This document shows, piece by piece, positions 54,903 through 64,000 of a DNA stretch of 64,000 nt; the first letter of the stretch is position 1; every line of letters begins with the position of its first letter. The notes under the pieces were generated by a model. It had not been told where the DNA came from. It searched no databases and saw only the letters and a program-made list of their open reading frames with translations. The stretch lies in NCBI GenBank assembly GCA_037501455.1, contig CM074857.1, positions 34,182,001 to 34,246,000 on the forward strand, given 5' to 3'. The stretch is from Lantana camara (Eukaryota > Streptophyta > Magnoliopsida > Lamiales > Verbenaceae). Position numbers and translations under genes: made by a program.

Positions 54903-56869
54903 CTAAACTAAAAAAAAAAATGTCAGGTAAATACAAAATTCAAGTACTTACATCAACTCTCCCAAGAATTTTAATACTTACATTAATCTCCTTACTTTTA
55001 GACTTTTATTACATATACCCTCTGAATTGTAGGACGTGAGGGGTAAAATAGTAAATTCACAAATTCTATTAAATTTAGTGGAGGAGATAACATGTCAGAG
55101 GAAAATTCTTAATTTCTCAAATCTCAGGGGTATCTATAATTTCGTTAAACCTCAGGGCATTCGTAATATCCCTTAATTTTAATCATCATTGTATTTCTTA
55201 TTTTAATTATATATTTCATCTTTTGTTACGTCTACTTGCACACATCAAAGCATGGATGGCTAAATTTTTTAATTTTTTTATACTGTAATTATTTATTTTT
55301 TCTAAACTAAACCGTCTATCAATATGTGTAATGTGGATATAAAAGTGAAATACGAAATAAAACATAAAAAAATTAAAAAAAAATTCAAACTCATTTGTTT
55401 TTTGATAAGGTAAAATTGGGAGTGCCGACATAGCCCTACCTATCATCACGAGAGAGAGTCGTACAAGATTTTTAGCTGGCGACACCATCGGTCTCCATTT
55501 CTTTTTATTTGCGCGACTGCACCTTGGCCGCAGCTTTTTCTTAATAATTAAAGCAGTATTATATGCATGGGACCTTACTTGACAATATGCATGGGACCCT
55601 TTTTCTCAATAAAGCAGTACTATATATTTCTTTTCTAATAAAACATGATGGAACTTTTTTCTTAGTAACGCGGACTTAGTAACGTTCGATTTAATGTTAC
55701 AATTATATGTTTTATCTCTGGATTCATCTATCTACGTTAAAATTTTTTTTTTTTTTTTTTATATATATCACAATTATTTATTTTATCATAATACCAACTC
55801 TTTATTTATACACATGGTGTGTGCATATAAGTGAAACAGAAGATGAAACATAAAATTGAAACAAGATATTCGTGACCCTTATATGGCACGTGAAAGAGAA
55901 ATGACTAGGTTAGTTTCTATAATTTCTATCAAAAATAAGATACAATAATACGCAACAGATAGTATGGGAAAGAGATATTAATTTGATATATTTTATACTA
56001 TTATAAATATGAAAATAAGTTTGACGCTAATCAACATACCAATTTGTGAATAAATATTTTCGACCTCGAGCTCGAGCTCGTCTTGCAAAGAAAACTCGAA
56101 CTAATGAGATTGCTAGATTACGTACGATTAATTAAAATCACTAAGGAGACAATAAGAGAAATAATCAGATACATTTTTATATATGTACGTTTGTATTTTG
56201 TATGCCGTATCAATGAACTAAGCATGTATTGTTTGTTATTGCATGCAAAAGGTATTGACTTCTTCTTGTATTATTTGTGAATGAGCCAAGCATGTATTGT
56301 TTGTTTCATCATTTCAAATTCCAAAAATTATGATTTTGGTTTTACGGTGTAAAACATTCTTTCTCTATTACACTTAATTAGTCAGACCAAAATTCAAACT
56401 AAAATTATCTAAAAAATAAACTGGGTCATGGAGTGAAAAATAAATTGTCTAAGAGTTTGGCTTTAGTTGAATTTTCCATGCGTTTTTAGTATGAAGTCGC
56501 AGAACAAGCACCTAAAGATCCAATACCTACTTCTGTGCCAATGGTTTGTATTATTTCTATGGTTATTTTAGCAAATTAATCAAGTGGGTGTATTTGAAAT
56601 TTTATAAATTATAAATGATGAAGTCTCTTAGGAAATATGTGGCAAATAAAAGATAAAATTTTCAACCATCACTTGCCAATAAGTTGGACCTAAAAATTCA
56701 GGCACTACCTATACTTCGTGGCCAATTGGCCAATTGGCCAATAGTAATTAATGAGATGGTTATTTAACAAATGTTGAAAAAGATATGTCATAGTTCCCTC
56801 CTCGCATGAGAGTCTACCCCTCCTCGTATGAGAGCCGCCACTTCATCGTAACCCTAGTTTAGTCGTAGT
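54903..56869. other. AT-rich flank without recognised gene
   Basis: Several poly-A/T runs (54909-54920, 55742-55760) and a 22-bp perfect palindrome made of repeated GGCCAATT (56719-56740). The text around 55020-55180, with repeated 'CTCAGGGG/CTCAGGGCAT', may be an old miniature element, but I find no clear ends. Confidence 0.55.
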
Positions 56870-57080
56870 TGTGTTGGCCAGAGTCCGTCACGACAGCCGC
56901 CCTTCGCCGCGACGTCTAAGCCTGGGCCTTCCTTCGTTCTTTTCCTTTACGCTCTGTACTTTGGTTATTTTTCTGTGCTCTGCTTCATTATTGCCGCCTG
57001 TTTACTGGTTTTTACGTGCTTTACAGGTACTGGTCGCCTGCTACTTGGATAAGAGTTTCGGTTCATGTCAGTGATCTCCT

Positions 57081-58640
57081 ATGGCTTCTACCAGCAGTTC
57101 TCAGAGTCAGGGAGAGACTATGGAACAGGAACTAGTTAAACTTACGCAGGCTATATCCCTAAAGGCCACGGAATCTGAGAGTTTGGTTATTCCGGCTGCC
57201 TCTAGTGGGGAAGCGAAGGCTGATTATTCGCTATCTCTAGTTGGCAGATTGTTCACAAGACATTAATTCGATCAGGTACGAGTTTTTCCGCTAAGCTATG
57301 ATTAAATCTATGAATCCGGTTAAAGGAATGATGATCTCAAAGCTCGGTGATGATCGCTATCTACTTCGGTTTAATCATAGACTTGATTTGCAACGGGTAT
57401 GGGAAAGTTCTCCATGGAATTATGACAAATATCCTCTAATTCTCAGCCCTATTCAGGAGGAAGATGAACCTCTAACCATGGATCTAGACAGATGTGATTT
57501 TCATATCCAAGTCCATGGCCTTCCTTTGAATTACCGGACTAATGAAATTACTGAGTTGGTAGCAAGGAAAATTGGTATATTCAAATCAATACCTCCCTCA
57601 ACTACCTCAATAATCATGGGAAACTATATCAGAATTTGTGTGGGGCTCTTGATGTCGGAACCTTTGGTTCACTGTTTAAATCTGAAGCTTCCGACGGGGC
57701 GGAATATCAACGTCGGCCTCACCTATGAAAGACTCTCAAACTTCTTTTACTTATGCAGTTTGTGTGATCACGTTGATAAGTTCTGCCTCCTCAGGTATGA
57801 AGATGGTTTCGTGGACCCACCTCCCCATTTTCCCTACGGCTCATGGCTCCGAGCCTCACCTCCGGGAGCTGCTATTCTGGAAAGAGGAATCCTGTCCCAA
57901 CCCCTCATCTAATCCATACTCTTGCACCACACCACTCCCGAACCGAACTCTCTGATAGGCCTAATCAAAATCTTCACCCAACTCCTCACTCCACCTTCCC
58001 TTCCGCTCCACCATCCCATACTCCACCCTCTAATCTTGAGCGTGATACGCTACAGAACCCACCATCCCTCAAAGATATGACCTACTCCCCACCCCAACGA
58101 ACAGCAATTAACTCTTCCCCCTCAGTCACCACTCGGAGCAACCACCAATAAACTCTAAAGCACTCGCTATAGTCCCCTCCCATTCACAACTATCCTTAAT
58201 CCGCTCTAACTTGCAACCCCTGCAGGCCATTAAAACTAACCCGAGAATCCACCTCCATGAATCATTAGACTGTGATGAAAACCTCAATCCCTCTAGTCAA
58301 CGCCTCAAACTTTCCGCTTCTGTCACTACCCATCAACTCGATCTACCTCACCTTCCCCCCCCCCTTCCGCTTCGCCTTAGTTCTCTGTCGGGCTTCCTTC
58401 AAACCCAAATGACGCAGAGCTCCACTCCCCTCTTTGAAGCATCCTTGTTCACCATCCCACTTCAGTTAAATCTGACCGAGCAATCTCCTAAAAACCCCGG
58501 GAAGAACCAGAAGTTCCGCAGCCGATCAACCTCCACCAAAAAGAAAATTATACCCCCATCACCAGCCTTGTCCCCCTCCAGACCTCTTTCTCCTCAAGTG
58601 CTCACAGGTCCTGTCCTTCAAGATATTACTAATATATAGG
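57081..58640 (+). pseudogene. LINE ORF1 (DUF4283-like RNA-binding protein), frameshifted
   Basis: It starts MASTSSSQSQGETMEQELVK at 57081. The DUF4283-like core runs 57298-57700 (NPVKGMMISKLGDDRYLLRF ... WNYDKYPLILSPIQ ... VHGLPLNYRTNEITELVARK). A degenerate zinc knuckle follows (YLCSLCDHVDKFC, about 57747-57785), then a Pro/Ser/Thr-rich tail spread over several frames to about 58640. Shifts lie near 57247, 57297 and after 57800. In intact elements this protein coats LINE RNA. Confidence 0.8.
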
Positions 58641-58671
58641 CGGAGACTGCCTTGCAGTCCCGCCGGGAACA

Positions 58672-60826
58672 ATGAGTTGCCTCAGTTAGAACTGCCAGGG
58701 TACGGGGGGACCTTGGCGAGTTCACAATCTCGGATCTCTTATACGAGATCACAACCCCTCAATCATTTTTCTCTCTAAAACTATGTGTAATCGATTTTGT
58801 TTTGATCAAGTGAAAGTTAAGTCGGATAAGAACGGTTTTAATGTTGATTCTGTTGGTAAAGGAGGTGGCTTAGCTCTGTTGTGGCACAAGGATTTGGAGA
58901 TTTCTCTTCAAAGTTACTCTCATCACCATATCGATGTGATTGTTGCTGATAGTTCTGGCTCTGATTCGTGGAGATTTACAGTCTTTTACGGGGCTCCGGA
59001 AAGACAAAATAGATGGTTTATTTGGAATCTGCTCCGTGAACTTAGTCGTTGCTCGAATGTTCCGTGCCTTGTCAGTGGTGACTTTAATGAAATTCTCTCC
59101 AACACGGAGAAGGAAAGGGGGAACGATAGATCCTGGAGCCACATGGCGGACTTTGATAATGCTCTGAATGATGCCTACCTCACGGAACTATGTTTCTCCG
59201 GCTATCCGTTTACTTGGTTAAAAAATCGGGCTGATCCTGACACCCTCCGTGCTCGGTTGGATAGATATGTTGCTTCTGATTCTTGGAAGGTGATGTTTCC
59301 TAAGGCTCGGGTCCAATACCTAAATGCATCTTGCTCGGATCACGCGGCCATTTTCACTCTCCTATGGCAGCCGAGAGTAAGTAATAGAAAGAAAAGAATA
59401 CCTTTTCGGTTTGAAGCATGCTGGGTAAAATCGGATGACTGCACTAGAATTATAACAGAGTCATGGGAAGGTACTCTCGCGAAAACGCCAGCCCTGAATA
59501 TGTTGTATAGTAGTGAAAGGTGCAGGGTTGGTTTATTGAATTGGAGTCAGATGAACGGGAAGCGGGAGAAACAAGAAATCGAAACTCTGGAGAAACGGCT
59601 ACACTCCCTCCGTGAGGGCATCATAACAGCGGATACTAAAGCTGAGGAACAGGAAATTCGGGCTAAGTTAGAATCTATTTTGATCAAGAAGGAGATAGTG
59701 TGGAAACAACGGGCTAAGGCACAGTGGCTTCGTGAGTGCGACAAGAATACTAGGTTCTTCCACCTTAAGGCTAAGCAACGGGAGAAGAATAATCACATTG
59801 AATCTTTACGGGATAGCGGTGGTACTCTGCATTCTTCAGAGAAAGGGATTAGGAGGATCATAGAAGAGTACTTTGGGGAGTTGTTTACTTCTAATAGATG
59901 TAGCGATGATGTGATCGATGAGGGACTCAGGGGAATCTCGAACAGGATCACGGATGATATGAGCCGCAAACTTCTTGTTCCATTCATAGCGAGTGAGGTA
60001 ACTATTGCTCTTAAAAGTATGTACCCTCTCAAATCCCCCGGCCCTGATGGCCTTCCCCCGTACTTTTTTCGGTATTATTGGCATGTGGTGGGACGTAATG
60101 TTATTTGCTGTGTGCTTGATTTTCTGAATTCGGGGAACTTTGATAAGAAATTAAATTATACGCATGTTGTTCCTAAGTGCAAATCTCCTGAAGTTATAAC
60201 CCAGTTCCGTCCCATTAGTTTGTGTAACGTGGTGTACAAAATTGCTTCAAAAGTCCTTGCCAACCGACTTAAGCCCATTATGGATATCATTATCTCTCCC
60301 TGTCAGTGTGCTTTTATCCCTAACCGTTATATCTGTGATAATGCGCTTGTAGCTTTTGAAATTAATCATTTTATTAAGCGTAAGGGCTCTGGAAAAGAAG
60401 CTTTCTTCAACCTGAAACTCGATATGAGTAAAGCTTATGACCACGTCGAATGGAGGTTTCTCAAACAGGTAATGGTCAGGTTAGGCTTTCCTCCCATTTT
60501 TGTTAACCGTATCATGTCTTACATCTCCTCTGTTTCATATTCGTTTCTTTTAGATGGTGGGGAATCCGATTCCCTTGTCCCGGAGAGGGGGCTCCGTCAA
60601 GGGGACCCCATCTCGCCTTATCTTTTCCTTTTCTGTGCACAAGTGCTTGCTTCTATCTTACAGGAACAGGAAAAGTGTGGAAATCTTATTGGCGTGGCGG
60701 TGTATCGAAATGCCCCTCGTGTGTCCCACTTGCTCTTTGCGGATGATACAATGATATGTGGTAAAGCCTCTAGGGGTGCGTTTGAGGGGATTAAGGAGGT
60801 GCTTGATGAGTATGGGCGGATCTCTG
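58672..60826 (+). pseudogene. LINE ORF2: endonuclease and reverse transcriptase, truncated
   Basis: The N-terminus (58672-58782, MSCLS..NCQGYGG...) is out of frame, with stops. From 58783 the frame is open. APE-type endonuclease has KGGGLALLWHKD, SGDFNEIL and the catalytic SDHAAI. A basic linker follows, then RT with KSPGPDGLPPYFF, FRPISLCNVVYKIASKVLAN, KLDMSKAYDHVEW, GLRQGDPISPYLF and FADD (60736-60747). The frame runs about 80 bases on into the copia LTR. The product would nick DNA and copy LINE RNA at the nick. Confidence 0.9.
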
Positions 60827-62771
60827 TGTTGGAAAACACGAATCAGAAAGCAGCGGAATTTAAAAAATTTTCCCAACAAAAGGACCTTGAACTCGCAATC
60901 GTGTAACCAAATTCGTAAAGATAGAAAACTGACTTTTCTTTTGTTCTTTCTTGAAGCGTTTCAAGCCACCCAAGAACGCTCTTCTCGCGGCTTGATCCCC
61001 TCTCCTTGGTAAAGCTCGAATCTTCAAACTTCTAACTTGAAGTCTCTAGAGAAAGTCCACCAACTTGATCACAATCTAACTAGTAAGGATGTTAGTTCTC
61101 TAGTTAGTGTTTAGGCTTAACCTAGGGTTTAATTTAATCTTGGAGAAAGAAAGGTGTTCAACACATGAACCAAAAGAATTGTCAATTAGCTCTAAAGGGG
61201 AGCATGAGCTCCCCTATATATAGGAAAGGGGAGGGGCGGCCGAAATCCTTGTCCTCATAGGCAAGGGTTTTGGTTCCTCTCTCCTATTACTTGATCTTCA
61301 AGTAATTTCCAACTTTGACTTTGAATTCTAATTCAAGTCAACTTTTAAGAGAGCTAAAAATATCCAAACTATTTTTGGACAATTTTATACTTTATTTATT
61401 ATAAAATAAATAACTTATTTTTATCTAATTAATTAATTCGTAATTAATTAACTAGATTTTTTTCTCCAAAATAAGACTTTCTTTTTAATTCAAAATTAAA
61501 CCAAAGTCTATTAAATAATTAACAAATTAATTATTTAATATATTATTAAACAATCACGTGTGGCACACGTGTCACAATGACACGTGTCCAGTCACGTGAC
61601 CCACACGTGTGGTTTCACACGTGTGGAACCCTCTAGGCTCGATTAACTCGTTTAATCATTTTAAAGCCTCAACTCATGTAACCAAGTTGTTGTGTGTGAC
61701 CCTCTAGGTTCTCAATTCAATTAGCAGTGACCCTAATTAATTAATTCACTAATTAATTAATCAGTCCACAGATTAAACGACCATAGTCTAGCAACAGGTG
61801 TTTAACCCCTAGCTGAATTGGAATGTTCGGATTCGACAGAACCTTTAAGTCATTGATTCATGTGAGATACAATCCTCCTACTTACTATCTCTCAACCAAG
61901 ATCTAGGGCAAGGGAATAATCAGAACCCTAATAATCTGGCCTTAAAGCTAAGTGCATTTCATATCCATTTGATCTCAATCCAAGAAACACTTTTCTTGAT
62001 GTCTTGATCTTCTGCCTTGGCCAAGGACTCCATATGGCATATGAATGACTTACACAATAAGAGATCACCTTGCAAATGCAAGTGTAGGTCCTTTCTTGAT
62101 TCTCATTCACTTTCATGAATCACTTGTGCAGCCCCAGCATAAGCCTTGAATCAGTTGTCTAAGGCGACACCCTTTAAAGCTTATACCTAAGACTACAGAG
62201 TTAACTCATAAAGTGACAAGGAACCTCAAGTCTAAGGATCAATTAATCACATCAATGACTCGTGAGATATTTCCTAATCTGGAAGTTTCCATTTCCTGAA
62301 ATAGAAACTTCCTTTCCCATTTAGGAATGTTCTCACACGGGGCACCTCAGTGAACTTACTTATTAAAGTAAGCACCCTCATGCATCACGCACGTATCAAC
62401 TATACACTTTGCACCTCCATGAAACAAGGTGGTCCTTCTTAAGGGCGTGATCCCACAAGCAAGCCTTAGAGGAGTCAGGTTGACACTCCCACTGTCTGTA
62501 GGACTCATCGGCTTGGAGTATTTTACTAATCATGACTTATGTGATATAGGGCTCGTTTCATGAACCATTTCACCCAAATGGTAGAGTCCTAAAGTCATCA
62601 GGATTAGGGGAGTTCTCATACATGCACACCTAAAGTAAACGCATACCAAACAAGAGCATATAAAGAAGTGTTGCCTCAATTCGTTATTTTATTCAAAGAT
62701 TGTCTGTGATTACAATAAGGAAAAGCACAAAGCGGATATACAATCGGCTTTCTAGGGCACTATTCCTAACA
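60827..62771 (-). repeat. Copia LTR L4 (3' LTR of element C)
   Basis: 1945 bp, TGTTGG...TAACA. It keeps all six CACGTG boxes of the cluster (61555-61625) and the minus-strand TATATATAGG box (61213-61222). The palindrome beside the TATA box has one changed pair (GGGGAGCATGAGCTCCCC). Confidence 0.92.
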
Positions 62772-62784
62772 ATCTCCCACTTGC
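62772..62784 (-). other. Copia polypurine tract (element C)
   Basis: On - CAAGTGGGAGATTG directly abuts L4, as at 17164 and 21985. Confidence 0.85.
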
Positions 62785-62787
62785 CCG

Positions 62788-64000
62788 TCAAAGCCATTCT
62801 GAAGCTATTCTAAGTCCCATCTTCTGAAGATGACCTTGGAAAGCTTCTCGACTAAGGGGTTTAGTAAGTGGATCTGTCACGTTCTCTGCTGATGTAACCC
62901 TCTCGATTTGCACATCTCCTCTTTTGATAATATAACGGATTAGGTGATACTTCCTCATAATGTGCTTGGTCCGTTGGTGAGATCTTGGTTCTCTTGCTTG
63001 AGCAACCGCCCTAGTGTTGTCACAAAACACAGTAATGGGGTCTTTCATGCTAGGAACAACATTCAACTCTTAAATGAAGTTTCTAATCCAAACACCTTCC
63101 TTAGCTGCATCATTTGCAGCTAAGTATTCGGCCTCAGTGGTCGAATCCGCAGTGGTAGTTTGCTTGGAACTCTTCCAACTCACTGCTCCGCCGTTTAGGC
63201 AGAAAATGTATCCTGACATTGACTTAAAATCATCTAAGTCAGATGCAAAGCTTGCATCACAGTATCCTTCGACAGTAAGATCTTTCTGACCTCCGTAAAC
63301 TAAGAATAAATTTTTAGTACTTTTCAAGTACTTAAGAATATTCTTCACGGCAGCCCAGTGACCATCTCCAGGGTCAGATTGGAAACGACTTGTCACACTA
63401 AGTGCATAAGCCACATCCGGTCGAGTACATAACATTGCATACATTATGCTACCTATTGCGGATGCATAAGGTGTATGAGTCATTCTTTCCTTCTCAAGGT
63501 TAGTCTTAGGACACATCTTCTTTGAAAGACATGTTCCTACACTCATAGGAAGGTTCTTAACCTTTGCTGACTCCATATTGAATCTCTTCAATACTTTGTC
63601 AATGTACATCGACTGTGATAGTCCTATTAACCTTCTAGATCTATCTCTATAGATTTTAATTCCAAGGATATAGGACGCATCACCAAGATCTTTCATCTCG
63701 AATTGGTTCGCTAACCATAACTTAGTCACTTTCATGTCATCCTTCGAATTCCCAATAAGAAGGATGTCATCAACATAAAGTACTAAGAATTGCACTGAGG
63801 TCTCCAATTCCTTTCTATACACACATGATTCATTCGTAATTTGGATGAAGCCAAACGCTTTGACTGATTCATCAAATCGAATGTTCCAATTCCTAGAAGC
63901 CTGTTTCAATCCATAGATTGATCTTTGGAGTTTGCAAGCCTTTTGCTCACTCCCACTGAATGTGAAACCTATGGGTTGCTCCATATAAATGTCTTTATCA
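62788..64000 (-). pseudogene. Copia element C pol: RT and RNase H, partial
   Basis: From the right edge: RT (MEQPIGFTFSGSEQ..., QASRNWNIRFDESV, YVDDILLIGNSKDD near 63780), connection (ASYILGIKIYRD), RNase H ([38 protein letters not shown]) and the tail SAENVTDPLTKPLS. One in-frame TAA (63072-63070) replaces a Gln codon retained in the other copies; otherwise the visible frame is intact. It is the least damaged copia pol in the window. The N-terminal parts are outside. Confidence 0.92.

Larger units (their letters stand above)
56870..60826 (+). mobile_element. L1-type LINE (non-LTR retrotransposon), 3' end displaced
   Basis: The order is GC-richer 5' region (from about 56790-56870), ORF1 and ORF2 on +, as in plant L1 elements. 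The 5' boundary is uncertain. It is cut in the RT at 60826/60827 by a copia LTR; the remaining RT, C-terminal domain, poly-A tail and target duplication lie beyond the right edge. Confidence 0.85.
60827..64000 (-). mobile_element. Ty1/copia element C (minus strand), runs off the right edge
   Basis: LTR, PPT and pol C-terminus of the same family as the 15239-32355 complex. It is inserted in LINE RT. The left target copy would be CTCTG (60822-60826); the right one is outside the window. Confidence 0.9.

Noticed and set aside
55020..55180. Possible miniature inverted-repeat element
   Set aside because: Repeated CTCAGGGG-like words are visible, but no paired ends or target duplication could be found by eye.

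Overview
The window is plant nuclear DNA made almost entirely of nested transposable elements. Evidence for a flowering-plant source: Ty3/gypsy Tat-type elements with two RNase H domains and an antisense 3' gene, Ty1/copia elements with initiator-Met tRNA primer sites, a plant L1-type LINE with a DUF4283-like ORF1, and a hAT transposon with an 8-bp target duplication. I see no intact host gene, tRNA, rRNA or bacterial feature. The species cannot be named from this window.

Region 1-42026 is one old Tat-lineage gypsy element (Tat1, + strand, 5' LTR off the left edge). It holds decayed gag-PR (2-1319), pol (3473-6611), a repeat-bearing spacer, an antisense gene ('aORF', minus strand, pieces between about 8005 and 40576) and a 3' LTR (41124-42026). 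It has been hit many times. A copia remnant (1320-3472) sits in PR. A 3.4-kb solo LTR (8678-12073) sits in aORF exon 3. A Tekay/Del-like gypsy (13877-37873, TSD TCCTC) and a 2.4-kb solo LTR (37892-40315, TSD GTGAG) landed 18 bp apart in aORF exon 1. The Tekay-like element was entered by a gypsy with a tRNA-Asp-type PBS (LTR 14828-33453). That LTR was entered by a copia complex (15239-32355, TSD AGTGG). The copia complex contains a second copia LTR and a 4274-bp hAT transposon (23627-27900, TSD GCCTCATG). The nesting is therefore at least five layers deep.

Region 42446-54897 is a much younger Tat element (Tat2, minus strand). Its 848/847-bp LTRs differ at about 2% of sites by eye, and it has TSD CTTTG, a PBS, a PPT and one continuous gag-PR-pol frame interrupted by only four stop codons. 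Between pol and the 3' LTR it carries the same antisense gene as Tat1. This gene has its own TATA box, three exons with good GT-AG introns and a coiled-coil C-terminus; both introns are recognisable at the same places in Tat1. This promoter-driven, spliced passenger gene is the most interesting system in the window.

Region 54898-64000 is AT-rich flank, then an L1-type LINE (about 56870-60826, + strand, ORF1 frameshifted, ORF2 endonuclease and RT mostly open). The LINE is cut inside its RT by another minus-strand copia element (60827 to the right edge) of the same family as the copia pieces on the left.
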